The position numbers were made by a program, and so were the translations under genes. Below the pieces are notes generated by a model that ran no database searches, was not told the origin of the DNA, and saw nothing but the letters and a program-made list of their open reading frames with translations. A DNA stretch of 64,000 nt from Balanoglossus misakiensis (taxonomy: Eukaryota > Hemichordata): positions 11,036,001-11,100,000 of the forward strand of contig CM082587.2 in the NCBI GenBank assembly GCA_040954595.2. The letters run 5' to 3'. Positions 23,801 through 36,300 of this stretch are shown piece by piece; the stretch's first letter is position 1, and each line of letters begins with the position of its first letter.

Positions 23801-26800
23801 CCTACCAAACACTCAAAATTAATGGGCGCGACACTGGCCACTAGCTCTGGCCTGGCTAATCAATGTTGACGCAAAGGTTGACCCCACCAAACACTCAAAA
23901 CTAATGGGCACGACACTGGCCACTAGCTCTGGCCTGGCCTGGCTAATCAATGTTGACGCAAAGGTTGACCCCACCAAACACTCAAAACTAATGGGCGCGA
24001 CACTGGCCACTAGCTCTGGCCTGGCTAATCAATGTTGACGCAAAGGTTGACCCCACCAAACACTCAAAATTAATGGGCGCGACACTGGCCACTAGCTCTG
24101 GCCTGGCCTGGTTAATCAATGTTGACGCAAAGGTTGACCCCACCAAACACTCAAAATTAATGGGCGCGACACTGGCCACTAGCTCTGGCCTGGCTAATCA
24201 ATGTTGACGCAAAGGTTGACCCCACCAAACACTCAAAATTGATGGGCGCGACACTGGCCACTAGCTCTGGCCTGGCCTGGTTAATCAATGTTGACGCAAA
24301 GGTTGACCCCACCAAACACTCAAAATTAATGGGCGCGACACTGGCCACTAGCTCTGGCCTGGCTAATCAATGTTGACGCAAAGGTTGACCCCACCAAACA
24401 CTCAAAATTGATGGGCGCGACACTGGCCAAGGTTGACCCCACCAAACACTCAAAATTAAAGGGCACGACACTGGCCACTCTGGTCTGGTTAGGGTTGACG
24501 CAAAGGTTGACCCCACCAACCACTCAAAATTAATGGGCACGACACTGGCCACTAGCTCTGGCCTGGCTAATCAATGTTGACGCAAAGGTTGACCCCACCA
24601 AACACTCAAAATTAATGGGCACGACACTGGCCACTAGCTCTGGCCTGGCTAATCAATGTTGACGCAAAGGTTGACCCCACCAAACACTCAAAATTAATGG
24701 GCGCGACACTGGCCACTAGCCATTGCCTGGCTAATCAATGTTGACGAAAGGTTGACCCCACCAAACACTCAAAATTAATGGGCGCGACACTGGCCACTAG
24801 CTCTGGCCTGGCTAATCAATGTTGACGCAAAGGTTGACCCCACCAAACACTCAAAATTAATGGGCGCGACACTGGCCACTAGCTCTGGCCTGGCTAATCA
24901 ATGTTGACGCAAAGGTTGACCCCACCAAACACTCAAAATTAATGGGCGCGACACTGGCCACTAGCTCTGGCCTGGCTAATCAATGTTGACGCAAAGGTTG
25001 ACCCCACCAAACACTCAAAACTAATGGGCGCGACACTGGCCACTAGCTCTGGCCTGGCTAATCAATGTTGACGCAAAGGTTGACCCCACCAAACACTCAA
25101 AATTAATGGGCGCGACACTGGCCACTAGCTCTGGCCTGGCCTGGTTAATCAATGTTGACGCAAAGGTTGACCCCACCAAACACTCAAAATTAATGGGCGC
25201 GACACTGGCCACTAGCTCTGGCCTGGCTAATCAATGTTGACGCAAAGGTTGACCCCACCAAACACTCAAAATTAATGGGCGCGACACTGGCCACTAGCTC
25301 TGGCCTGGCCTGGTTAATCAATGTTGACGCAAAGGTTGACCCCACCAAACACTCAAAATTAATGGGCGCGACACTGGCCACTAGCTCTGGCCTGGCTAAT
25401 CAATGTTGACGCAAAGGTTGACCCCACCAAACACTCAAAATTGATGGGCGCGACACTGGCCACTAGCTCTGGCCTGGCTAATCAATGTTGACGCAAAGGT
25501 TGACCCCACCAAACACTCAAAATTAATGGGCGCGACACTGGCCACTAGCTCTGGCCTGGCTAATCAATGTTGACGCAAAGGTTGACCCCACCAAACACTC
25601 AAAACTAATGGGCGCGACACTGGCCACTAGCTCTGGCCTGGCTAATCAATGTTGACGCAAAGGTTGACCCCACCAAACACTCAAAATTAATGGGCGCGAC
25701 ACTGGCCACTAGCTCTGGCCTGGCCTGGTTAATCAATGTTGACGCAAAGGTTGACCCCACCAAACACTCAAAATTAATGGGCGCGACACTGGCCACTAGC
25801 TCTGGCCTGGCTAATCAATGTTGACGCAAAGGTTGACCCCACCAAACACTCAAAATTAATGGGCGCGACACTGGCCACTAGCTCTGGCCTGGCCTGGTTA
25901 ATCAATGTTGACGCAAAGGTTGACCCCACCAAACACTCAAAATTAATGGGCGCGACACTGGCCACTAGCTCTGGCCTGGCTAATCAATGTTGACGCAAAG
26001 GTTGACCCCACCAAACACTCAAAATTGATGGGCGCGACACTGGCCAAGGTTGACCCCACCAAACACTCAAAATTAAAGGGCACGACACTGGCCACTCTGG
26101 TCTGGTTAGGGTTGACGCAAAGGTTGACCCCACCAACCACTCAAAATTAATGGGCACGACACTGGCCACTAGCTCTGGCCTGGCTAATCAATGTTGACGC
26201 AAAGGTTGACCCCACCAAACACTCAAAATTAATGGGCGCGACACTGGCCACTAGCCATTGCCTGGCTAATCAATGTTGACGAAAGGTTGACCCCACCAAA
26301 CACTCAAAATTAATGGGCGCGACACTGGCCACTAGCTCTGGCCTGGCTAATCAATGTTGACGCAAAGGTTGACCCCACCAAACACTCAAAATTAATGGGC
26401 GCGACACTGGCCACTAGCTCTGGCCTGGCTAATCAATGTTGACGCAAAGGTTGACCCCACCAAACACTCAAAACTAATGGGCGCGACACTGGCCACTAGC
26501 TCTGGCCTGGCTAATCAATGTTGACGCAAAGGTTGACCCCACCAAACACTCAAAATTAATGGGCGCGACACTGGCCACTAGCTCTGGCCTGGCTAATCAA
26601 TGTTGACGCAAAGGTTGACCCCACCAAACACTCAAAATTAATGGGCGCGACACTGGCCACTAGCTCTGGCCTGGCTAATCAATGTTGACGCAAAGGTTGA
26701 CCCCACCAAACACTCAAAATTAATGGGCGCGACACTGGCCACTAGCTCTGGCCTGGCTAATCAATGTTGACGCAAAGGTTGACCCCACCAAACACTCAAA

Positions 26801-29800
26801 ATTAATGGGCGCGACACTGGCCACTAGCTCTGGCCTGGCTAATCAATGTTGACGCAAAGGTTGACCCCACCAAACACTCAAAATTAATGGGCGCGACACT
26901 GGCCACTAGCTCTGGCCTGGCTAATCAATGTTGACGCAAAGGTTGACCCCACCAAACACTCAAAATTTATGGGCGCGACACTGGCCACTAGCTCTGGCTT
27001 GGCTAATCAATGTTGACGCAAAGGTTGACCCCACCAAACACTCAAAATTAATGGGCGCGACACTGGCCACTAGCTCTGGCCTGGCTAATCAATGTTGACG
27101 CAAAGGTTGACCCCACCAAACACTCAAAATTAATGGGCACGACACTGGCCACTCTGGCCTGGCTAATCAAGGTTGACGCAAAGGTTGACCCCACCAAACA
27201 CTCAAAATTAATGGGCGCGACACTGGCCACTAGCTCTGGCCTGGCTAATCAATGTTGACGCAAAGGTTGACCCCACCAAACACTCAAAATTAATGGGCGC
27301 GACACTGGCCACTAGCTCTGGCCTGGCTAATCAATGTTGACGCAAAGGTTGACCCCACCAAACACTCAAAATTAATGGGCGCGACACTGGCCACTAGCTC
27401 TGGCCTGGCTAATCAATGTTGACGCAAAGGTTGACCCCACCAAACACTCAAAATTAATGGGCGCGACACTGGCCACTAGCTCTGGCCTGGCTAATCAATG
27501 TTGACGCAAAGGTTGACCCCACCAAACACTCAAAATTAATGGGCGCGACACTGGCCACTCTGGCCTGGCTAATCAATGTTGACGCAAAGGTTGACCCCAC
27601 CAAACACTCAAAATTAATGGGCACGACACTGGCCACTCTGGCCTGGCTAATCAAGGTTGACGCAAAGGTTGACCCCACCAAACACTCAAAATTAATGGGC
27701 ACGACACTGGCCACTCTGGCCTGGTTAATTAATGTTGACGCAAAGGTTGACCCCCCAAACACTCAAAATTAATGGGCACAACACTGGCCAAGGTTGACCC
27801 CACCAATCACTCAAAATTAAAGGGCACGACACTGGCCACTCTGGCCTGGTTAGGGTTGACGCAAAGGTTGACCCCACCAAACACTCAAAATTAATGGGCA
27901 CGACACTGGCCACTCTGGCCTGGTTAAGGTTGACGCAAAGGTTGACCCCACCAAACACTCAAAATTAACGGGCACGACACTGGCCACTCTGGCCTGGTTA
28001 AGGTTGACGCAAAGGTTGACCCCACCAAACACTCAAAATTAATGGGCACGACACTGGCCACCCTGGCCTGGTTAAGGTTGACGAAAAGGTTGACCCCACC
28101 AAACACTCAAAATTAATGGGCACGACACTGGCCACCCTGGCCTTGTTAAGGTTGACGCAAAGGTTGACCCCACCAAACACTCAAAATTAATGGGCACGAC
28201 ACTGGCCACCCTGGCCTGGTTAAGGTTGACGCAAAGGTTGACCCCACCAAACACTCAAAAATAATGGGCACGACACTGGCCACCCTGGCCTGGTTAAGGT
28301 TGACGCAAAGGTTGACCCCACCAAACACTCATAATTAATGGGCACGACACTGGCCACTCTGGCCTGGCTAATCAATGTTGACGCAAAGGTTGACCCCACC
28401 AAACACTCAAAATTAATGGGCACGACACTGGCCACTCTGGCCTGGCTAATCAATGTTGACGCAAAGGTTGACCCCACCAAACACTCAAAATTAATGGGCA
28501 TGACACTGGCCACTCTGGCCTGGTTAATCAAGGTTGACGCAAAGGTTGACCCCACCAAACACTCAAAATGAATGTGCACGACACTGGCCACTCTGGCCTG
28601 GTTAATCAAGGTTGACGCAAAGGTTGACCCCACCAAACACTCAAAATTAATGGGCACGACACTGGCCACTCTGGCCTTGCTAATCAATGTTGACGCAAAG
28701 GTTGACCCCACCAAACACTCAAAATTAATGGGCACGACACTGGCCACTCTGGCCTGGCTAATCAATGTTGACGCAAAGGTTGACCCCACCAAACACTCAA
28801 AATTAATGGGCACGACACTGGCCACTCTGGCCTGGTTAATCAAGGTTGACGCAAAGGTTGACCCCACCAAACACTCAAAATTAATGGACACGACACTGGC
28901 CACTCTGGCCTGGTTAATTAATGTTGACGCAAAGGTTGACCCCACCAAACACTCAAAATTAATGGGCACGACACTGGCCACTCTGGCCTGGTTAATTAAT
29001 GTTGACGCAAAGGTTGACCCCACCAAACACTCAAAATTAAAGGGCACGACACTGGCCACTCTGGCCTGGTTAAGGTTGACGCAAAGGGTGACCCCACCAA
29101 ACACTCAAAATTAATGGGCACGACACTGGCCACTCTGGCCTGGTTAAGGTTGACGGAAAGGTTGACCCCACCAAACACTCAAAATTAATGGGCACGACAC
29201 TGGCCACTCTGGCCTGGTTAAGGTTGACGGAAAGGTTGACCCCACCAAACACTCAAAATTAATGGGCACGACACTGGCTACTTTGGCCTGGTTAAGGTTG
29301 ATGCAAAGGTTGACCCCACCAAACACTCAAAATTAATGGGCACGACACTGGCCACCCTGGCTTGGTTAATTAATGTTGACGCAATGGTTGACCCCACCAA
29401 ACACTCAAAATTAATGGGCACGACACTGGCCACCCTGGCCTGGTTAAGGTTGACGCAAAGGTTGACCCCACCAAACTCTCAAAATTAATGGGCACGACAC
29501 TGTGGCCACTCTGGCCGGGTTAAGGTTGACGCAAAGGTTGACCCGGCCCACCAAACACTCAAAATTAATTGGCACGACACTGGCCACTCTGGCACGGTAA
29601 AGGTTGACGCAAAGGTTGACCCCACGAAACACTCAAAATTAATGGGCATGACACTGGCCACTCTTGCCCGGTTAAGGTTGACGCAAAGGTAGACCCCACC
29701 AAACACTCAAAATTAATGGGAAGGACACTGGCCACCCTGGCCTTGTTAAGGTTGACGCAAAGGTTGACCCCACCAAACACTCAAAATTAATGGGCACGAC

Positions 29801-29897
29801 ACTGGCCACCCTGGCCTGGTTAAGGTTGACGCAAAGGTTGACCCCACCAAACACTCAAAAATAATGGGCACGACACTGGCCACCCTGGCCTGGTTAA
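20820..29897 (-). repeat. 9.1 kb satellite, 74/78/82/87-bp units
   Basis: More than 100 head-to-tail copies of a unit containing TTGACGCAAAGGTTGACCCC, ACCAAACACTCAAAATTA and GACACTGGCCA. From 20820 to ~27150 units are mostly 82 bp (with CTAGCTCTGGCCTGG) or 87 bp (extra CCTGG). From ~27130 to 27760 and 28340 to 29060 they are 78 bp (CTAG lost). From 27760 to 28340 and 29060 to 29897 they are mostly 74 bp (GGTTAAGGTTG). A rare deleted unit (GGCCAAGGTTGACCCC) recurs near 23716, 24428 and 26044, showing higher-order block duplication. Long open frames on both strands occur only where the unit is 78 bp (divisible by three). Confidence 0.97.
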
Positions 29898-29898
29898 T

Positions 29899-30211
29899 GA
29901 GGCAGTGAACACATGGGGGACCAGACTGACACATTAACCAATCAGGGAGCTGTATGGTGAATAAATACATATTAATAAGACCTAACCTACAAGGTCCTGT
30001 ATAATGAGGCAGTGAACACACGGGGGACCAGACTGACACGTTAACCAATCAGGGAGCTGTAAAGTGAATAATGCATAGTAATAAGACCTAACCTACAAGG
30101 TCCCTCCAATCAGCGTGCCGCAAGTGGACCTTAGAGAAGCGGATAAACCAATCAGAACATGTAATACATGTGTATAGGACGTGTAATGTAGGTCATTTTG
30201 AAACAGGACTA
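29899..30211 (+). repeat. Dispersed repeat C, copy C1
   Basis: Begins GAGGCAGTGAACAC and ends GAAACAGGACTA. A ~108-bp block is duplicated inside it. Further copies are at 56832-57168 (inverted) and 57977-58329. There they form the ends of one element, so C1 may be a solo terminal repeat. It abuts the satellite on the left and unit B on the right with no gap. Confidence 0.85.
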
Positions 30212-31420
30212 ATGTGACGGAGATTTAACCGAGCCAGGCCGTAGAAAAATCGACTTGTTCAACGTTACCAGTGTGCAACTGTTTCCGCTCTAGAGTGTCA
30301 AGGTTTTAGCCGACTTATGCTGTAGGAAATCTGAGTTGATGAACGGGAATTCAATGTTAGAAAACCCGTGTGGAAAGTATCTCTACCCGTTTGAAACTAA
30401 GAAAAGAATTTATTCTTATTTTTTTTGTAAAAAAGACAATTTTTCGAAAAAAAGTCGAAAATGGTAATTTTGTCTTGGGTGATTCAAATTATACCGCCTT
30501 TTCTGGATTTTGCAGCACTTTTTACAAGAGAACGACACTTCATGCTCCATAATATTTCCGAAAATGAAGAAAAGAGTTAATTTTTTATGATTTTTTTAAA
30601 AATTTACCATTTTTGTCAAAATATGGCCAAAATGGCTATTTTTTCTTGAATTCCGTCAATATCTCTGCATTTTTGGAGTGGTACGGGTTTTTAACATACA
30701 ATCAACATGTCATATATGATCAGGGCACCAAATTCGAAGAACAAAGGTTTTTTTATTTTTTTTTTCTAAAAATGACATTTTCAAGGAAAATTTGTTAAAA
30801 CCCAATTTTGTCTGCAGTGAGCCAAATTAGACGGTCTTTTGTGGAAATTGTATCGATATATACATACGAAGAGCATTCTATACTCCATCAGATTACCGAA
30901 AATGTAGAAAACAGTTATTTTTCGTAATTTTCAAAAATTTACCATTTTTGACCAAAATGTGGCTAAAATTGTTATTTTCGTGTTGAATGCCGCCAGTGTC
31001 ACTGCTTTTAAGAGTCATAAACACTTTTAACATACAAGCAATTGTTTATATATGATCAGGTCACCGAATTAAAACAATAAAGAATGTTTTTCCTAAAAAT
31101 GCCCTTTTTTGTGCAAAAACGAATAAAACGCAATTTTGTATTAAATCAGCTCATTCAGAGTGCATTTTTTTATAATCAGCACCATTTTTACATATAATGG
31201 AAATTTCATACATTATCAGATATCCAAATATAAAAAAATGATTTAGATTTTAGATGATTGTCCAAAATTAGCTGATATCTAATAAATGTAGTATTGAACC
31301 GTTCTGTTCCCCCTACCCCCCCTACATTATATGCGGTACGCCGATGTCAGCTTACCCGGCAGTACTGCAGGCCGTGCCCCCAACTAACTTCGGTGTTTGA
31401 AACGCACTGCATGAAAAGTT
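30212..31420 (+). repeat. Dispersed repeat B, copy B1
   Basis: Recurs inverted at 44681-45830 (B2) and 46698-48250 (B3). It contains blocks of AT-rich text with poly-A/T runs (TTTTTTTGTAAAAAAG), then GCGGTACGCCGATGTCAGC and GGCAGTACTGCAGGCC near the right end. The left ~150 bp are one and a half units of the 80-bp repeat found at 42990-48460. ORFs of about 60 codons are low complexity. No coding content recognised. Confidence 0.9.
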
Positions 31421-31870
31421 GCGTTTAAGTCAGACCTAACTGTGCCGTTTATGTTGCGGTCACACAGGTTTCCCGTTATGTAACCGTCTTGCGTGACCTT
31501 CACAGAACCGTCCGCTTATATGCCGCATTTCCGTTCAGCAGAAATGAGACGGTTTCGTCTGATAACCGACGCCAATCAGAACAACGGATCTTAGCTTATA
31601 CGCACGGGGAATCGCTCGGAAACATTTCTAAATAACCCTCGTTAATCGGATAAAACGTGTAGCATGCATGTTTTGGTACAGCAATGCCCCCGCCGGCAAA
31701 AAAAACAAACACAAAAACAGTATAGTCCTAGCTAAAATATGAACTTTTTCACGAGTTGTGTGTGAGTTTTAGCAAAATAAAAAGGTCACGAACGTTTATA
31801 GACATACACGTATGCCTACGTAAGTTGCAAGCAACTAGAAATTTAGCTTAGGCTGCATTCACAAACACCT
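31421..31870. other. Unassigned sequence
   Basis: No partner elsewhere in the window and no gene motif seen. Confidence 0.4.
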
Positions 31871-32600
31871 CTGGAGGGGGGGGGCAGGAGAATTGAGGGG
31901 GGGGGGATTTGAAAAAATTGAGGTTATGTAAGGGGGGGATTTGAAATAATTTAGGGACTGAAAGGGGGGGACTTGAAAACTTTAACGACTAAATATTTAT
32001 TTTGAGTCCACAAAAATGCAGTTTCGCGCCCTTTATTTTACAAAATTTTCTAATGTGGGAGGGGGACACCCCCTCCTACACCCACCCCCTCCATTCATCA
32101 ACACCTTTCAATCATTGACTGGTTTATCTAGTGTCCCAGGTCAAGGGACTTGCCCCACTCCATGATGACATTGAGCGCCGACGGTTAAATTTGTCCTCCC
32201 CAACATACCGGTAGTTGAGTTAATTTGCTTTTGCCGGGTTCATTAAAATGCAGCTTTGAGCTCTGTATTTTATAATTTTTTTAGAAAAAACCCACCCCCT
32301 TCAATTCTCGGTTTACAATGTCTCCCAACACAGAATACAAATATGTGTACTTAAAAAATAAAAACAATGTTCAGTTTTAATACCCACTGATGAGGGGAAA
32401 CATCAGTTTCAAATTCTTTTCATGGGAGCGCTGTTTTTTCTTTTTACAAGATAGATAGGTGATGTGTTTTGCTTTGTGAAAAAAAATGGGGGGGGGGATT
32501 TCAAAATTTTGGCAGTTCGGAAGGGGGGGATTTGAAAATATTGGCAGTTCGGAAGGGGGGCATGTGAAAATTAGCGGTAAAAAAAAATTAATTCTCCCGT
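31871..32600 (+). repeat. G-tract repeat J with tandem GGGGGGGGATTTGAAAA units
   Basis: Runs of 7-10 G followed by GATTTGAAAA recur at 31878, 31900, 31935, 31966, 32490, 32525 and 32555. Between them lies the TGCAGTTTCGCGCCC / TTTATTTTACAAAATTTTC block shared with 10895-10945 and 49150-49190. The G runs could form quadruplexes on the + strand. Confidence 0.75.
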
Positions 32601-34821
32601 GTCACGGTCAGGATATAAGCTTAGAATCGGCAGGCGCTAGGCGTACACGCGTAGAACGGGTGGAAGAACTATGACATACGCTTTGACTTTCGGAATTTTG
32701 CACTTCGTTTCATCTCATTTTCGGGGAAGAAAAGACGAATCATTTAATGGACTATGTGAAATGTGCTTTGGTTTTCAAAAATCGGCAATTATTTGAGAAT
32801 AAAGTCCTCGCGTGTCAATAGCCGGCCACCTACGCACTGGGTATTGACACGCGCCTGTCAATAGACACTCCGTTTTTTAAAAGATGCTCTCCGAGAAAAA
32901 TGTTTTGGCTTTCCGAAATAAACCATGGAGATACATTACATGGAGCGACGGGCTTGAGACAATACCGTTGTATATATAGGACCCAGTCTGGAATCCGGAC
33001 AAACGTGCTAGCGAAAAACACGCCAGTCGGGATTGAGACTATTTAGGACCTGAACCATGGAAAGACAACTCTACGAACATCGTTAAAATGACAAACGGAC
33101 GCGGACATACATGTGTTCGTTTGAATTCTACATCATTTTCTCCTTCCTATTTTTTGCCTTTCCAAAGTCGGCACCGCAATTACTTACAGAATTTTAAAAG
33201 TTGCGTTGGGTTCGTAGTGTCGATAAAATAAACTTTTCATACTGGTATTCTATATATGTTTAAGTCAATCACTGTCGACGTCGGCAACCCAGACTAATAT
33301 AGGCCTACAGAAAACTCGAACAAATTAAAAAGATCACATTACTAGTATTTTCGAGTCGGAAGATGTGTAGTCATAAGCGAGAAACGATAATGTAACCAGG
33401 AACACAAGTTTTCATGACTGATTAACTCCTTTATTATCACTGGCGTTTGTGATTGTCGCCACTCAACCTGGTCGCCACTCGTGCGATACAGGCCTGAACT
33501 ACTTCCTGTCACATGAAGACGAGCCTTGACAAACTTCGTGAAACAGGCAACAAAGGGCGCAAGAGGCTTTGATCACTCCATTGTTGCGGAGTTGTCGTTA
33601 ATGGTTTCTGAAATATTTTTATTCAAAAAAATGAACACACTGTTCCCTCTGCGGGTATCTTTACAGTCGGTGCTTTACTTTCCTCAACATATAGTTTTGG
33701 TTCAAGAAACGTTTGGTGTATTATATATAATCCCATTAGTTTGAAGTCATCGTATACCAGTGGTTTTCGCGGAGCCGTGCAACTTTGAGCTGTAGGCGAG
33801 AAGTTGGTATGCTTTTGCGATTCTTTGCTAAAGCATCTACTCACAGAATTTGTTAAGGTTTTTTGTGAAAACAACGAACTGAAGCCCACGATGTTCTGGT
33901 CTATTGGAATTGGGTGAAAAAAATGCGGCCGCTGTGTCGTTAGCTACGGCTAAAGATACCTTACAACCGCCGCTCGTCTGCCACGACAGTCGCGTCGCGT
34001 CAGTGATAATGAGGAGTTGATCGAGTGTGTGTGGCGGTAGAAATTATTATTTAGTACGTAGATTACGCTCGGGCTCTGTGCACATTTGAAAGTAACGCTG
34101 CTAAAATTGACATGGGCTTCGCTTCGGTATAAATTCATTTGGGAAAAGCAACCGGAACCACATGTTCTCCTAACAGTGTGAACAGCTACGAGAACACGTT
34201 CCCTGAATAACTTGGGTTTGAGCTGTGCTGAAAAATTCAACAAGAAAATCACACGATAATGTCGTCAGTGACGTGAATTAATTCACATGACGATTTGCGG
34301 AGAGAAATTAGATTCGGTACAACCATGGCAATAGGGAGACGTAACGTTGTTGGCTTAGGCCTTTGAGGCCGCCGGCCGTAGGTCGCTGTTGGGGACTACT
34401 CTCATTGTCTCTGTTGGGGGCCCCATCGGCGATTGCCTCAAACGGTACGAGACCTGTGTGGAGGCCGACCAATGAAAGAAGCCCTTTTCGATATAACAGT
34501 GCCATAGTTGATCTTTTCAAACAAACAGCTGCAATAGATATGGACCAAGCAAGTCTTTGTTCGCTAATGTGTGTCAACAAACACTTAATTATCACCTCCT
34601 TGGAAGTCTCCCTATGGGTGCTACTGGGATGGTATTCAAAGTCAGATTTTAAGATTTTCCAGTCGTAAAAAAAAAACGTTGGAACAGTTTTGAATGTTGG
34701 ATTTCATCAGGCATCGGCATACATAGTATTGCCAAACTCGGGAATTTGCCCGGAATGACAAACAGGTAGAAATACAATTTTCAGGGAGTGGGTGTGATTT
34801 TTGTTTGTACCCACAAAAAAT

Positions 34822-34825
<4 letters not shown>
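32601..34825. other. No gene recognised
   Basis: Includes a perfect 12-bp inverted repeat (CGCGTGTCAATA 32809-32820, TATTGACACGCG 32842-32853). ORFs of up to 100 codons (for example 33950-34252, minus) have no recognisable motif or splice context. Confidence 0.4.
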
Positions 34826-34852
<27 letters not shown>

Positions 34853-34872
34853 TAAGTAAAAAAAAAAAAACA
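34826..34872. repeat. (GT)n-(G)n-(A)n low-complexity tract
   Basis: TGTGTGTGTGTG runs into about 18 G, then GTAAGTAAA and a run of 12 A. It lies just downstream of the polyadenylation signal of the minus-strand gene at 34936-36300. Confidence 0.9.
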
Positions 34873-34899
34873 TAATTTTTTATAGCCAAAATACACACC

Positions 34900-34905
34900 T
34901 TTATT
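34900..34905 (-). terminator. Polyadenylation signal AATAAA
   Basis: On the minus strand AATAAA lies about 30 nt after the stop codon at 34936-34938. It supports that frame as the true end of the four-exon gene. Confidence 0.6.
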
Positions 34906-34935
34906 AATAAACGAAAACAAAATATATACATAAAT

Positions 34936-36300
34936 CTAATTGCTTGTATTATCTGACACATTTCCCCGTACCCTGACAGCCCACTTTGGTGCCCCTGCCG
35001 GTATTTCTCTCGACGAAAAGGTGTCGCTGGTCTCTACTTCGACCAACATTCTCTTGGACGCCCTCGAACAGGTCTTCAAAAAGCAGTCGTCCCAAGCCTT
35101 TTTGCATCGTTTCAGCTCTTTTCGTTCCCATGGCAGCCTTTTTCTAGTTCTCTTGGACCCCGCGCTTGCCTGGCTGTCTTCTCCAGCACTCTCGGAGCTG
35201 TGATAGTCGCAGACTTTTGTAATATCTCTTGCAGGCTTCTATGATATGAAAGGGAGACAATGTTATCTTATCAATTATAAGCAATTCAAACGTATTAAAT
35301 TGTAATTGTTGTACCCTATTGCAGAAGCAGCTTTCTAACTAGGAAAATACACTGAATGTTGACAATCCGGTTGTAAACACCCTCTGACATATATAATGCC
35401 CCCAAAACAAAGGTAAAACTACTCAACGGTTACAAAACGTCGCATTTCCTTCATAAAGTTTTAAATACCTTTTATGACAGCTCTCTCCCACTTATTCCTC
35501 CCATAGGATGCTTGAACTTCTACTACTAATTTACCAATGGTGGTTTGGTTGTTAGTAGAATTCACATTGCACCTGTTTAGAAAAGTGAAATGGACATAGA
35601 ATTAATGACTCGTCCCAAGTTCCACCTATATTTAATCCCATACATACTACATACATACTACATCACCATTTTACTCATAGTTGCAGTTGTGGAAGTCATG
35701 CAAACAGTTTTGTGTTTATGGTATCATTGATTCACATCCCGGATTCACGCGATATATTTATATCACATTTTCATAAAATAAAAGAGACAATCAAAAGTGA
35801 TTACAATATGCTATGTGCATAATGTTTACTCACCCATTGGTAAATTAAATCCTTCGAAGTCCGTTTTCAACAATTCTCGATAGACTTCGTGCACAGCATT
35901 CTGAAACATGAAAATAAGAGTTGACAGGATAAATTTACAAGCAACAGAAAATCTACATGCAAACATAGTTTTAGTGACAAAATGGTGTAACTCGTTTCTA
36001 ATCATGTGTCTATTACAGGAAAGAATGATTTAAACTTGAATTACGGTGCCAGAGCATGAACAAGAAACGTGTACAATTTAACTTACAGCACACCCTATTG
36101 GGATAAGAAGCGCTCTTCGTTTCCTTGGCGCCCCCGCGTCACTCCTGTTTGATTCCATTGCTGAAATCCGCTCCAGCAACATCTTTCGGTCTTCGCGGGC
36201 TTTTCTCAATTCCTCCAGAACTTTTTCTAGCAAATTGTTACCCTTCGGCATGCTGCGTTGCAAGGGTGACGAGAGGACACTCTCCGTTCTATCTTCAATC
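34936..36300 (-). CDS. Four-exon unknown protein gene, possibly pseudogenised
   Basis: Exon 1 (36087-~36300) ends at GCT|GTAAGT and encodes a coiled coil (LEKVLEELRKAREDRKMLLE), then PRKRRALLIPIGCA. Exon 2 (35834-35900) has TTTCAG and GTGAGT borders and continues in phase: NAVHEVYRELLKTDFEGFNL. Exon 3 (35469-35572; acceptor CTAAACAG, donor GTATTT) encodes IGKLVVEVQASYGRNKWERA. Exon 4 starts at 35238. Joined in phase with exon 3 it reads ACKRYYKSLR and stops at 35154; another frame of the same exon stays open to 34936, rich in Lys/Arg, and ends next to AATAAA. The exon 2-3 join is also out of phase (1 base left, 2 needed). So there are two frame conflicts: missed microexon, sequence errors or a young pseudogene. 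Upstream exons may be cut off by the CR1/L2-like insertion at 36296. EVY.EL...ACKRYY..L resembles an uncharacterised invertebrate family; no function is inferred. Confidence 0.55.

Noticed and set aside
27840-27860. Telomere-like TTAGGG in the satellite
   Set aside because: Single GGTTAGGGTTG words arise from a variant unit; there is no run of telomere repeats.
28220-29104. 294-codon minus-strand ORF and 180-codon plus-strand ORF as genes
   Set aside because: Both exist only because the satellite unit is 78 bp there; they lose frame as soon as units are 74 or 82 bp, and both strands are open at once.
20820-29897. CRISPR array
   Set aside because: Units are contiguous with no unique spacers, and the context is animal nuclear DNA.
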